Assembly: GCA_001600635.1 (NCBI GenBank)
Contig: BCKL01000016.1
Coordinates: 1-64,000, forward strand
Source: Leucosporidium creatinivorum
Taxonomy: Eukaryota > Basidiomycota > Microbotryomycetes > Leucosporidiales > Leucosporidiaceae
Direction of reading: 5' to 3'
Length of the DNA: 64,000 bases
Part shown: piece after piece, positions 12,137 through 23,302 of the stretch
How the letters are laid out: each line of letters starts with the position of its first letter
Position numbering within the stretch: position 1 is the first letter of the stretch
Position numbers and translations under genes: made by a program
Notes under the pieces: model-generated
Databases searched by the model: none
Told to the model about the DNA's origin: nothing
What the model saw: only the letters and a program-made list of their open reading frames with translations

Positions 12137-13777
12137 CTATGCGAGTACCACGGCCCCCACCGCACCCAGCAACACCGCTCCGACACTAACTCCAACCGCC
12201 CCAGCTCCCGAGAAGACATTACTCGACTTGGTCTGCGTAGGGAAGGGATCACCCTGCACCACACTCGTAATCGTCGTGGGTTCTCCATTTACGATCACAG
12301 TCGAGCGGGTGACGGGCGCGCTCGATTCCGAGAATGAGGAGGAGGAGAACGTGTTTGTTGTAGCGGGGGTGGTCGTCGTGGAGCGGGTGGTCCTCGAGGA
12401 GGTGGTAGAGGATGTGGTGGAGGATGTAGTCGAGGAGGTTGTCGAGGAGGTGGTCGCGGCGCCACAGTAGGCGTTGAGTTCTGCGAGAGAAGGGAGAGCG
12501 AAAGGTCAGCTTCTCGGTCGAGAGGAGGCATCAGAACGTGGGAAGATGTACGAGGCAGCGACGAGCTACCCACAGCTCAGAAGCACAACTCGTCGAGTCG
12601 AGTCACAGGCCTGTAGCGCGCGCTGACCTCCAGCAAGACGCCGAGTCGTAGTCGCCGAGCAGCTCCTGCCTCGCGAGTGTGCACAGGCCGGCAGCGCCCA
12701 ATGAGCGACAGAATCCTACACATCTCACGAGAGTACCGAGCTGCAATAATCTGCAGCCCAACAGCTCCCAAGCTCGGGCACCGGCCGCCCTTCTTCGATG
12801 CCGGGGCCGCCTTCTTCGTCGCCCGAGTCAAGGGATCGCTAGAAATCAACAGCAACGCAGCGAAACGATCCCAGTGCTCCACCGAGATCGCCCCGCCGTG
12901 AGAGAACGAGCTAGACGCTCCCGAGCGCGCGAAGGCCGTTGCGAGCGCTGAGCCCCGGCCTCGCAGCGATAGGCTGGGTTGGCAGCGATGCAGAGGACAA
13001 ACTGCGGTAGACCTTCTACCGCAATCACATCCTCAACCTCCCCCAATCCTCAGCTCCCTCCCCTCCTCCCCCATCCTCCAACAAACACACCGCCCCTCCC
13101 GCTCGACCATCCTCGAAACTCACCATCCAACGCGGTAGCGGGATCCGCAGCCTGAGCATCAGCATTAGCGGTCAACTCTGTCGTCATGCAGTTGAGGCAA
13201 GTGGTGGTCGTGGCGATGAAAGTGGCATCGCAGACGCAGGTCTCGAAGGTCGTGGGAATGGCCGCGACGGCGGGGCAGGCCTGTGTGATATCATTTGGCG
13301 GGGTCAGCTTTACGAGCTAGAAATTAGTGCGGTACATCTTCCTTGCACTACGCTGGACGGAGCTCCTCTCCTCTCCAGCGCGTCGGCGTCGGCGTCTGTG
13401 TGTCTCTCTAGCGAACGAGCGCCCAAACTCACGCTGTAGGCAGTCTGCCAGGGAGTGCAAACGGTGACACAAGTGTCGGGGATGATCATGGCGATATCAT
13501 CGAGTGCGGTCTTGGTGCCCGTAGCAGTTTGTGCTGTAGCGGAGCAGATTCCAGCGAGGGGAGTTAGAGGCGCGTTCCGATCGAGTGGGTGAGTGAGTGA
13601 CGGCGAAGTTGAAGGAGAGCAGCGGGTGGGTGGGTCAGATGCAGGAGAGTGAGGAAGAAGAGAGAGAAGAGTATCAGTTATCGTCCTACACGCTGCACGA
13701 GTTGAAAGAGACGCACCTGAGACTGATGTTGCGACAAGAGCGAGAGCGAGGACGCTGAGGCGCAGAGCGGAGGCCAT
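12137..13777 (-). CDS. GPI-anchored Cys-rich, Ser/Thr-rich cell-surface protein
   Basis: Predicted wall or plasma-membrane surface protein. Exons 13777-13717, 13533-13433, 13280-13124 and 12480-12137 give 220 aa. The start has a clear signal peptide (MASALRLSVLALALVATSVS). The mature part has eight cysteines spaced as CVTVC, AC, CVC, CLNC and YC. A Thr/Ser repeat (TTSS units) follows, then a hydrophobic tail (AGAVGVSVGAVLLGAVGAVVLA) typical of a GPI-attachment signal. The pattern recalls basidiomycete Cys-rich GPI proteins, but the cysteine spacing is not a clear CFEM domain. Intron 3 is 643 nt, far longer than the other two. A link to the PIG-H gene nearby is only thematic. Confidence 0.85.
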
Positions 13778-14050
13778 CTCTGCTGTAGGTGTGTAGGGAG
13801 AGAGAGAGAGAGACTGAAAAGCGAGCGACGAGTGAATAGGCGAGAGACGAGCGAGAGACGAGCACAAGGTGATGAAGGGAGGGAGGGAGGGCCAACCCTT
13901 GCTTTCTCCCCTTCAAATCCGCCAAGTTCTCACTCGAGCTGGGCTGAGATCTGAGAGGTCGAGCAGGGCCGAGTTGAGTTCACTTTTCGCTCACTCTCTC
14001 CAAACCTGTTCGGTCCTACGACTACACTTACATCCTATCGCTATCGCGCA

Positions 14051-16698
14051 CTAAATCTCAAACCCCTGCACCCTAACCTCCAAACTCCTCGTATTAACGA
14101 GCACGACCTCGCCCGTCTCGCTAAACTTGGGCAAGAGGACAATCCTGCACTTTTGCCCATCATCCCCCATGGCCATACGCGTCGCAAAGGAAGGTTGGTT
14201 GCCGATGAAGTAGACGTGAGGCGTGAGGGGGAGGATGAAAGGGTCGCGGTCGGAGAAGGGGTAGCACCCTGCGCGCGAGCGAGCGAGCGAGGAGCAGGGG
14301 AAAGCCGAGCCGAGCCGTGATGTGATGTGATGGGTAGGGGAGGGAATGAGAACAGAGGGAGAGGGTAGAAGCTCGGTCAGTCTCAGCTGTCGCCTATTCG
14401 AGTCTACGCCACCAACTCACAAAGCGTATCCGGACACGTCGGCGAGATATGACTCCACTCCAACGTCCTCTCGGCCATGCCAATCCGATCCTCGCTTTCC
14501 AAGTACTTGAAGATATCGTCCAGCGGTTGTCCACTCGTTCCGAGGAAGCTGTTCGTCACCCCAAGCAAGCTCATCAGCTCTCCTTCCCCTCTCTCCCTCA
14601 CGCCAAAGCTCGCAACTCACCTACTTCCCCCAACCTCACACCACCAAGGGTTCGTCCTGCCCTGATACCCCTCGAACCCATCCGCACTGGGCAGCATAGC
14701 AGGATGCAGCGGTTGCTGAGGCATCGTCGGTGCCGTAGGGTCGTTCTCGCCGGGCATGAGGTCGATAGGGAGGGAAGGGAGGAGTTCGCTGAGGAAGGCG
14801 TCGAGCAAGGTGGTTGGCTTGGCCGAGTAGAGGGACGAGTCGTAGCCGTAGCGTTTCTGTTTTTGGCGAGCGAGGGTAGCGCGTTAGCGGACGCGACGAG
14901 GGATGGGAGAGGAAGGAGAACGACGAACCGGCTTCTTGTCCTCCTCTGCTGCAGTGAGGTCTGGCTGAGCTAGCGAGTTACCAGCGAGGATGAGCCTCGA
15001 GACCTTAATCGCTTCTTCTTGATCCTATTGAGCGCGGGCGAGCAAGAAGTAGATCAGCGTCCCCCCGGCTCAACTTCGCCGAGCAGCGCCCCAACTCACC
15101 TCCCCTCCGCCCACCTCCCCACCCAACCACTCAGCCAGCATCATACACCTCGTCTCATTCTCGACATTCCCACTGCCCATCTCCAATCCACTAACGAGGG
15201 CGACCCATTCTCCCTCGGCGTTGCTCTCCTCCTTGGATGAGGAGGAGGAAGGCGAGGCGGGCTTGACCTCCGCTTGTGGTGGTAGGCCGGCGAAGCAGAA
15301 TTGGAGGACCTCAAAATCGCCGGAGGGGGTTTCGGCGCCGAGGGCGGCCATGATGGTTCCTGTTGAGGGTGAGGAGGAGGAAGAGATGGAGAGGGAGGAG
15401 CGAAAGGTTAGCTTGGAGCTCAGACTCGCAGCTAGGAAGGGTCCAGCTGAGTGGAGGGGTAAGATTGAGATGCTGAAGAGCTCAACTCACCCGTCACGAA
15501 CGTCCCAGCGGCATCAGCAATGCCCTTGCCGACCAATCTCACACGCCCACTCTCATCCTCAAGCATGACCTCATCATTAGCCGAGCAAAACTTCCTCCTC
15601 GGTGGCGGTGCCGCGATGTAGTGCTGTTCCATATCCACTATAGTCAGCTCTGCTTGTCCTCACAGCTCGGAGAACGAGCGCCGAGCTACTCACCTCCCTC
15701 GCCAAATCCTCCAAAACGTTGGGCTTGAGCGCCATATCCATGTAGACGGTGCCGATAATGTAGCAGAGCTTGCCGTTCTCGACGTCGAGCATGCGTTTGA
15801 CGAGCTTCGGTGGGGTAGAAGAGCCTGCGAGGAGAGCGCCGAGGTGGGGTAAAAGGGATCGGGATGAAGGAGAAATGGAAAGCGGTTGAGGATCAGCATG
15901 TTGATACCCTCATTATGAGCAGGACGCCGTTGCTATAGCGTAGCTCTGCACCCCTTTGGCGATCGCTCGCCGAGCAGAATCGCTCTGGGCGCGGAACAGC
16001 TTTCCTTCCCCGCCCAGCCGCTCAGCGGTGGATACGAGTCCAAAGCGTGTAAATGTAGCTGCCTCACACGTTCCTCGGCAGCGTCAGTCACCCTGCACAA
16101 TCTGCAGAGCCCGAGCAGCCGCAGGGATGGGAGGAGGCTGCCCGCACACGCCGGTGCTCGGCCTGGGAACAGCTGTACGTCGACCGAGCTGGTGCAAATC
16201 AAGAAGCATGACACTAGAACTGCAGCATACTACTCTGTAGCCCACTGCGCTTCCAATACTGCTCTTGAACGACCAGCCAGACGCGACTTGAAGAGCGCTT
16301 GCTGTCGATCAGCGACATAAACGTCGAACCTAGCAGCACAGTACAGAACCATCTGTAGCTCTGCGCTATCACCGCAAGCCCCTCCGTCCCCGCCCGCTGC
16401 TAGCAGCCCTCCTCCGCTAGATCTCAACGCGCCTACTCTCCCAGCTCCATCCTGCTGTCCTACATCTCCCCCACAGCAGCATCACCCAGCCAAACTCTCT
16501 GCGCACGAACTCACCATTCAACCCACTCCACTTTCTCCTCGCCCTCTCCTCGACCCTCTTCCTCAACACGACCAACCTCAACCAATACAGATTAGCGTAC
16601 TGCTTGCCATACTGCTTGTCCTTGGTGTCGATGGTGAAATCTGACGTCTTGTTCCTTTCGGCTGGCAGCTGGAACTGTGAGGTCAGGCGGTGAGGCAT
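14051..16698 (-). CDS. POLD2/POL31: DNA polymerase delta small regulatory subunit (subunit 2)
   Basis: B-subunit of the replicative polymerase delta; scaffolds the catalytic subunit and acts in the nucleus. Eight exons: 16698-16515, 15824-15694, 15623-15491, 15359-15100, 15024-14929, 14856-14621, 14548-14421 and 14268-14051, giving 461 aa, the usual length. The N-terminal helix is YGKQYANLYWLRLVVLRKRVEERA. The OB fold includes VKRMLDVENGKLCYIIGTVYMDMALKPNVLEDLA and MLEDESGRVRLVG. The calcineurin-like, inactive phosphoesterase domain includes PIDLMPGENDPTAPTMPQQPLHPAMLP, FLGTSGQPLDDIFKY, SHISPTCPDTL and YPFSDRDPFILPLTPHVYFIGNQPSF. Intron 1 is 690 nt while the others are 40-150 nt. All exons join in phase, and each junction restores a conserved block. 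Confidence 0.96.
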
Positions 16699-17320
16699 GG
16701 CGAGGCGAGCGAGAGATGAGGAGGGAGAGGAAGAGACGCGTCGGTGCGCGATGCGGGTGAAGAGGGCGAGAAGAGGTGATGAGGTGCAGGAGCCGGCAGG
16801 ACTTGCTAGCAGTCAGATTCGCTCTGCTCCACTCTCCTGGCAGCCTGAACTCGCCTACAGAACAATTCGGCGCTGCTCTCGGCGAGCCTGCTTCTCGGTC
16901 TTTGCTCTCCGCTCATCGAAGTGAACGGAAAGCCGCTCGTTAGCGAAGGAAAGAAGGATAATATAAGATCGAAGGATATGAAGCAAGCCCAGTCGATGGA
17001 GATGGCGGAACAGCACGAACGAGATGGTCCTGCTCAGGAGGCGCTCGGCGAAAGTTCGGCAGTGAAGAGCGAGAGGAAGGGTGATGACAAGCAGAGGCGA
17101 CGACTTGGCGAGACGTAACTCTCTTCAGACTCTAGCAGTTAACGGTAGCGATGCGAGCGTATCGGTGCAGCGTATCCTCCTGCGGCTCTCGCGAGCCTCG
17201 GCGATGCTACAATTCGGCGACGAGGCAAGCTAGGAAGCGGAGGAGAAGTCAGTAAAGTCCCATCACATTGAGAGAAGTAGCGCACCTTATACAGATATCC
17301 AAGCAAGCAGCTTCTCATCC
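16699..17320. other. Intergenic, no gene seen
   Basis: This 622-bp region lies upstream of the polymerase delta subunit gene and downstream of BTB-CxxC member C, both on the minus strand. It contains a word (ttcggcgctgctctcggcg near 16,867) that recurs almost unchanged near 19,147. No reading frame with a recognisable product was found. Confidence 0.4.
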
Positions 17321-18192
17321 TCAAAGCTCCTTCGGCGCGCTCCTCCACTCCTCAAGCAGCTCGTACACGGCGAAAATCAAAGTTTGGTAGCAGCCAGCGC
17401 AAGTCAGCCTCTCTAGAGGGTCCGTCATTGCAGCGAGCAGCCTCTGCGGATTCACCAGCTCCCCCTGCTGCGATTGCAATTGTCGACGGGCGAAGCGAAG
17501 ACAGGCCTCATCGCATGCGCCAGCCGGCGAGTGGCAGGACCTGAACACGGTGCTGTTGCACGAGAAGTTGCGAGGCTTCAGGTGAAGATGGCGTGCGGCG
17601 TTCAGCCTGCTCAGGCGAAGACGATCCTGTGCGAAACCGAGGTCAGCCCAGTCGCCGAGCTTGCGAGCAGAGATCGGTATGCTCACCAAACGAATCTTGA
17701 GCTCCTTGGAGCACTTGAGCGAATCCAGCGTCGCGAACCTAGAGAATGCTTCGGAGGCTTTGACAGCCGCAGCGTTGAGGAGCGCTTCGTCGCGAAGCTG
17801 AGCGGCGACGGCGAACGTCTCGAGGGGGTGCTCGGCGTTGGAGAGGAGGGACCTAGGAGTGTGATGGGGGTGTCAGCTAGCCTCTCGCTGCCTAGATCCG
17901 AAGCAACGCACCAGCAGCCGAGACGAGCGACGCTACGCAGAGCAGCGAGGTCGTACTTGTCGCTTAGCAGTGCAATCGTCTGCAGCTCCGACAGCTCGTA
18001 GCTATTCTTGGGCTCCTCGAGCACCTGTAGCATAAGCTCGATCTCCTCCTTGGTCTCAGCAACGGTGCACTCCTCCTTGTGCTCTCCCTCGTTGGGCAGA
18101 GGGAGCATCTCGCGAAAGACGAGCGAGTGAACGCTGAGGATCTGCTTGTCGACGGTGATGCTCGAGCCGTCCGAGGTGATGAGGTGGAACAT
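17321..18192 (-). CDS. BTB-CxxC family protein, member C
   Basis: Exons 18192-17912, 17852-17687 and 17626-17321 give 250 aa. The BTB-like domain reads FHLITSDGSSITVDKQILSVHSLVFREML...SDKYDLAALRSVARLGCW. Exon 2 is SLLSNAEHPLETFAVAAQLRDEALLNAAAVKASEAF. Exon 3 begins DRLRLSRLNAAR and ends with LTCAGCYQTL, then EEWRSAPKEL, the C-x2-C...W-x2-AP signature. Member G at 51.1 kb is a near-copy in the first exon, first intron and upstream 75 bp, but much less so in exon 3 (see findings). The start ATG is the same in both copies. Function unknown. Confidence 0.85.
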
Positions 18193-18321
18193 GGTTGATT
18201 GGTGCTGTTGTGTGGGGACTGAGACGAAGCGAGAGAAGGGCGAGCGAGTTGGAGGAGATCAAGAGACGAGTTCGAAATTCGAGGGGCTGACTCCGAGCTG
18301 GCCTCCAAGGGAAGCGCCTCG

Positions 18322-18424
18322 ATGTAGTGCTTTGTAGTGCAAAGGCGTAGTGTAGTGCCCACCCACTACACTACAGCTACGGGATCCCCTCCATGTAGCC
18401 CCATGTAGTGCCCCTGTAGTCCCG
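18322..18424. repeat. GTAGTG-type short repeat cluster, left copy
   Basis: About seven imperfect copies of GTAGTGC or its reverse complement lie here, including tgtagtgctttgtagtgc and the palindrome-forming pair gtagtgtagtg / cactacactac. The units can fold into hairpins. A matching cluster lies at 18884-18972. Confidence 0.6.
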
Positions 18425-18883
18425 AGTGCTCCCAGAGTTGCGATCAGCGCCGAGAGAGCTCAGGAGGGCTTCGAGTGGTGCTGCAGGCCAACATTTACCC
18501 TAGTGCACACTGAAATCGCGCAAAAGTGCTGTAGATCACTGGTTATTCTCGCTTTTTGAGCCTATTCTCGCGCTCAAGAATCTTTCGGCGAGCGGGTTCA
18601 GTCCCGTCACCGTCGCCGCCCCTATTTTTCTCTTTGTTTGGCGGTCGAAACACAGGGAATGCGAGCAAGCGATTCAATCAATCATCAGAATGTTTTCTTA
18701 CACTTTTTGTTACAACTAGGAAGCAGCTCGGCGCAAGTTCGGCGATCTGGCACTTCTCCCTGAAGGCTCGCAATGGCTCCAGCTCGCTGTAGCGTATCAA
18801 TTCGACACCATCAACGCGCGTGGTGACTTCCTGTAGGCCTACATGACCGCTATACCCTCTCTAGAGCTGCGAGAGGCAGCGTA

Positions 18884-18972
18884 GTGCCTCCGTAGTGCCC
18901 TGTAGTGTAGTGCCGTAGTGCCGTAGTGCCTTTGTAGTGCTTTGTAGTGGGACTACAGGCACTACACTACAA
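18884..18972. repeat. GTAGTG-type short repeat cluster, right copy
   Basis: Dense near-tandem units of GTAGTGCC in one orientation are followed by gactacaggcactacactac in the other, so the cluster is an internal hairpin former. It shares ctttgtagtg and actacactac with the left cluster. Confidence 0.65.
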
Positions 18973-20909
18973 GACCGAGGCTGGAAATCTGGGCCGTAGC
19001 GGTTTCCTTGGAGGCCAGGCCGCTGAGTCTTCCCTGGCTCGCTGGGGTTTAAGCTTGCTTTGCACAGCGCGCGCCTGTAATGATCTTTTGCACTCGAGCA
19101 TTTACGGCAGAGCTCTCCCACTCGTTGCAGCTCGCCCACAGAAGGGCTCGGCGCTGCTCTCGGCGATCACCCTCTCTTTTCGCTCTTTGCGGTTGAAAGT
19201 GTATGATTCCAGGCTCATTTGCTTCAATGAAGCTCAGACCTATCTGTACCACAGTAATATATTGCCATCCGGAAACCTGCCGCCAACCATCGCATTCACG
19301 TCAAGCTGCAGACGAGCGGCGCTGCTCGGTGAAGGATCGAGCGAGGCGGGTGCCCCTTCTTGCGCCCCCCGGACTACAAGGATCAGCGTGCAGCGAAGGA
19401 GATATGTATGCAGTTGAGGCGAGTGATCGTTTCGCACTCCTAGCCCTCGTCCTGCCTTAGCAAGCCGAAAGATTCAGCAGGGACGAGCGCCGAGCCTCCT
19501 CCGACCGAAGCTCAGCTTGCCAAACTCCGGTGGGCAGTTTCATCCGAGTCAGGTGTAGCACAGAGATCTTATTTCGACTTGAGGGAGCCACGATTCGAGG
19601 CAAGTTTCCTCGGCGAGCTGCAGTTACGATAGCTGCTGCTCGGCGAAGAAGTTGACGGGACGAGGCTCAGCCTGTGTGTACTCATGGAGTAGTGGGACCC
19701 GCCTATGTACCCTTTAGATTAGTTTGATCACCTCGGCCTTCTTCAGCTCCAGCTATGTAGCCGCTTTGCCCTAGCAGAGCCAGCTCGCCTCCGCAGGCCG
19801 AAGACACGGCGCTCTTCCTTCGCCATAAAAATTCAACGGCGGGCTCCGCGGTTGTGTGCCGCTTGTCAAGAAAGTGAAAACAGTCTGCAGGCGACATAAG
19901 CACCTCACGAGCGTCCTCAATTTCAAGGCGGGGCTACAGGTAAGGACTCGGCGCAAGCACTGCTAGGCCTTTCTCGTGGCAGAGACCGTCTCTTGGCCTG
20001 CAAGCGATATCTCCATACAGCGGTTAGCCGTATCGGGACCACCTCCATCCCAAGAGCAGTAGTGGATGCTCTCACTACCTGCCTTTGCGAAAGGTTATCC
20101 AAGCTCGCCTACTAATTGAAGTTCTCGCCGAGCAGGTGCCGCTGGACCCGAGCTGACTACGCCATGACTGGTTAAGCTTGGACGCGATCTGAACATCATA
20201 ATGTAGCTCAGTGAGCTACTCCTTGCCTAGAGGAGCAGCTCAACGGAGCAGTTGACGAAAGGTCGCTCTCCGCGCCGAGCGTCTGAGCGGTCTTAGCGGT
20301 CTTGTGAGGCTCAAGAGTGGCTCAGGATGCAAGCAGAGTACACGGGTGTACCTGCAGCGGTTTGCATAGATCGACTGCACTACTCCAAGCCATGCAGCGC
20401 CGCAGAAGAGCAAATCCAAGAAGCGCGCCGAACTACTGTAACCTCGCAGTCCCTCGAGAGGAGCTGCCAGCCCATGATTATGAGATTGAAAGTGCAACTC
20501 TGACGACGTATCCCTCTGCTCCTCCGTCTCGCGTGACTAAGGAAGGCAGCAGGGAAAGGTGCGAGCCGTCCTCCCATCGCGGCTTGTGCAGCCGTGTGAG
20601 CAGAGGGAAGCTCACGTAGTCATGTGGCTGGATCAGCAACCAGCGCTGACTTCTCAAAGCTCGACACCTGCCAGACCTCAACTGAGGTCGAGTAGCGTAA
20701 GCAAAAGTCCCCCGCTCGGCTCAGCAAGCGCCGAACCGCTCCCTTTCGGCACTGAGCCGCAGCACTCTACAGGCCATCTAAGTGAGCTTTTGAGAGCGGA
20801 GGGACATACCTCCGGGCACCCAGCAAGACTACCCCCAGGTCGCCTCCGACAACGAGAGAGACGGCCGGCTGCAGACGCCGAGGTCGTGAGCGTCTCCTTC
20901 CTCGACCAC

Positions 20910-20926
20910 GGGGGGGGGGGGGGGGG
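20910..20926 (+). repeat. Homopolymer run of 17 G
   Basis: An uninterrupted G17 run flanked by ordinary mixed sequence. It could fold into a G-quadruplex on this strand. Its length is prone to sequencing or assembly error, so the exact count is uncertain. Confidence 0.8.
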
Positions 20927-23302
20927 TCCGAGGGCGACCGCCATACGCGTGAATCCCGTAAAAGCATCCTTCGCCCCGCTTCTATGCAGAGAGAGAAGCA
21001 AGGCAGCGCAAGCTGACGGCGTTCCCTCGCTCGGCCTGCTGCTCCCAAGCGCTGTTGTAGCTCTGCGCCTTTCACCAGACCTGCTTGACGTCAGCACAGC
21101 ACCTCCGCAGAGGTTGTTGAGCCATGGCAAAAAGCGTGTTAGCAGCAAGCCTGGTCAAGATGAGTGAATCCTCCGACAACTCGGCGCCGGAGAGCGAGCC
21201 GGCGGAAGCCAGGTTGCAGGGTGAGGGCACGCTCCTCTAGCAACTGGGAATCGTTCGGCTCGGCATTCCATCTTCCTCGCTGTCACCTCTGCCCGAAGCA
21301 GCAGCGCCGAGAGGAGAGCGGCAAAGTGGTCCGGCCAGCGCAGGCCATTGCTGGAAAACGGGGCGCCACAGCAGAGTGCAGTGTATGTGAAGCATGCCTT
21401 CGCGGTGTGCTAGCAGCTCAAGCCGTCTCAACTCGAGAGGCAGCTCAGAGCGGCTTGACCGAGGAAGGCGAGCTTCGAGTTCGACCGAGAGAGGTTCGGT
21501 GCTGAGGTAACGGTTCTGCTTCGGTGCAATGAGAAGGTCAAGACCTAGTCGAAGCTAACTGCGTAGTTAGCACCCCCTCGCCGCATCTGTGCAGCGAGGA
21601 GACACCGACAGCAGAGGCGGTCCACTGACTTAAAGCTCACGGCGAGCCTTAAGCCACGGGGCGGGCAGGCGCGCTCAATGTGCATATCAAGGGGTTGAAG
21701 GGTGCGCCATCCTAGCTGCTCTTCAACTCAGCGCGCTACCCAGACGACTGAGCAGCAAGACTAGCAGCCAACACCTCGACCAAGCCTTGGGCTTCAGCGC
21801 CCAGGACAAGTAGTGGAAGCTGACCTTGAACAGATCCCATGCTCGGAGCTGAGTGAGTCGGTGACATCGTCTTATGCACTCGACAACAGCAGCAGGTTCT
21901 GGTCGCCCACCGCCTCGCCGAGACTCAGAGACGAGTAGTCGGTCCCTTGCAGCATCGTGGCGGGCTGCTATCCTCGCTCACCAGAGCCCAGAGACAGCTG
22001 TAGCAGCAGCTGCAACACTCTGCTCTCCCAGACCAGCTTCAGAATCCGCTCCTACAATGAGGAGCAGCTCCACAAAGCGTGCGGCGAAAGGGTCTTGCTC
22101 GGTCGGGGCTCTGCCGAGGCGGACAACGGAGAGCAGAGGTAGTCTAGCAAGGTGACAGAAAGACAGCTCGGTCCTCTGCACACTTCAACATCGAGTAATG
22201 CTCCCCCACCCGCCAGCGCCGTCGACGGCGAGAAGAGAGCGAGCAAACTCGGCGAAGCGGGCAGAAGTGTGCAGCCTTCGAGCTTCTCAGGCTTCGAGGA
22301 GTGTCACATTTACTCCATGCCCAAATACCACCTCGGTGCACTCACACCTTGCCGAGCTGAGAGCAAACGGGGTAGAGCCGAGGCGAGGAGGTACGAGCGG
22401 GAGTGATGGAGGCTGTGCAGCTGTCCTATGCTCTTCGAAAAAGGTCATATATGACGAGAAGGGATCACGGAGCCGAGCATTCGGTGTTACAGCTGCCCGA
22501 GCCGCTCCTCGACCTTGAGAAGCAGCCTCGCGACAGCTCGCCCGAGCTCGGCGTGGCTGTAGCGTCTAAGGCCCGCCTTGGTTCAACATCAGCACTCGTA
22601 TTCGATGGAGGGAGAAGAGACCCCGACATTGTACGAGTAGCCATCGCGCCCCATCAGCCAACTAGGCGACGAGACGTGCGAGCAGACCGAGCGAGCCAGC
22701 CCTCTCCCGACAGCAGCCAGCGCACGCAGGCAAGCACAATCTAGGCCAACCAACTTGAACCTCTGGATATCTCTCTACACCCACCGCCCGCACTCTCACT
22801 GAGCAAGAGCGAGCGAATGAGACGAGACCGAAGCGCTGAGCATGACCTCGGCGAGAGGCGGCGTGGCAGTCGAGGACATGGAGCAGAGCACCCACGAAGC
22901 AATCGCTCGTCAGCGAGTACCTTGAAAAGTCTCCCGAGCCCTCGCCCCCTCTTGCTGCACGCGCAGGCCCTCCACCCCGCTTGCTCAACGCCGAGCTTGA
23001 TCTCGCGCGACAATGAGGGGTTGTATGAGAGCAGAGACAACGGCGGGCTCATCCGAGAAGCTGCAGCAGTCACCCAGCCAACTGCCAGCCCAATTGAAGC
23101 AGATGTAGCGAAGCAGGCGAAACGATCACTAGGCAACCCCGCGCCTTCAGCGATTTTGCGAAGTCCAAGCTGAGCGAGAGGCGAGAGCTCTCTCCCTCTT
23201 CCACACTTTGCTTTCTGTAAGACTTCGACTCGCCGACTACCGACCTACAGCTTTTAACTCGCCTGCTTGCCTACGTACCTTTGTACAGCTCTACTCGCCA
23301 CC

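Larger units (their letters stand above)
18298..19018. mobile_element. Candidate non-autonomous inverted-repeat element (MITE-like)
   Basis: A perfect 13-bp inverted repeat (CTGGCCTCCAAGG at 18298-18310 and its reverse complement at 19006-19018) bounds 721 bp. Just inside each end lies a cluster of GTAGTG(CC) units, and both clusters contain ctttgtagtg and actacactac. There is no open frame resembling a transposase, so it would be non-autonomous. I see no clear target-site duplication, which keeps this tentative. It begins about 22 bp beyond the end of the block shared between BTB members C and G. Confidence 0.4.
18193..23302. other. Gene-poor block of about 5.1 kb
   Basis: I could not support any protein-coding gene here. 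Open frames are short (up to about 200 codons), lack recognisable domains and do not chain through splice sites. The block holds a candidate inverted-repeat element (18298-19018), GTAGTG-type repeats, a G17 tract (20910-20926) and many scattered TCGGCG words. It ends in the 5' UTR of RLP24. It may hold long noncoding RNA, decayed transposon sequence or specialised chromatin; the sequence alone does not decide. Confidence 0.5.

Noticed and set aside
12354-12465. Tandem repeat gtggtcgaggag-like, considered as a minisatellite
   Set aside because: It is the Ser/Thr-rich coding repeat of the surface protein read on the other strand.
20559-21167. Open frame of 202 codons in the gene-poor block
   Set aside because: Crosses the G17 run and the encoded sequence shows no domain, signal or plausible splice context.
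21640-21680. Short similarity to part of 5S rRNA (cttaagccac...cggg)
   Set aside because: Only about a dozen bases agree, and the flanking helices and internal control region are missing.
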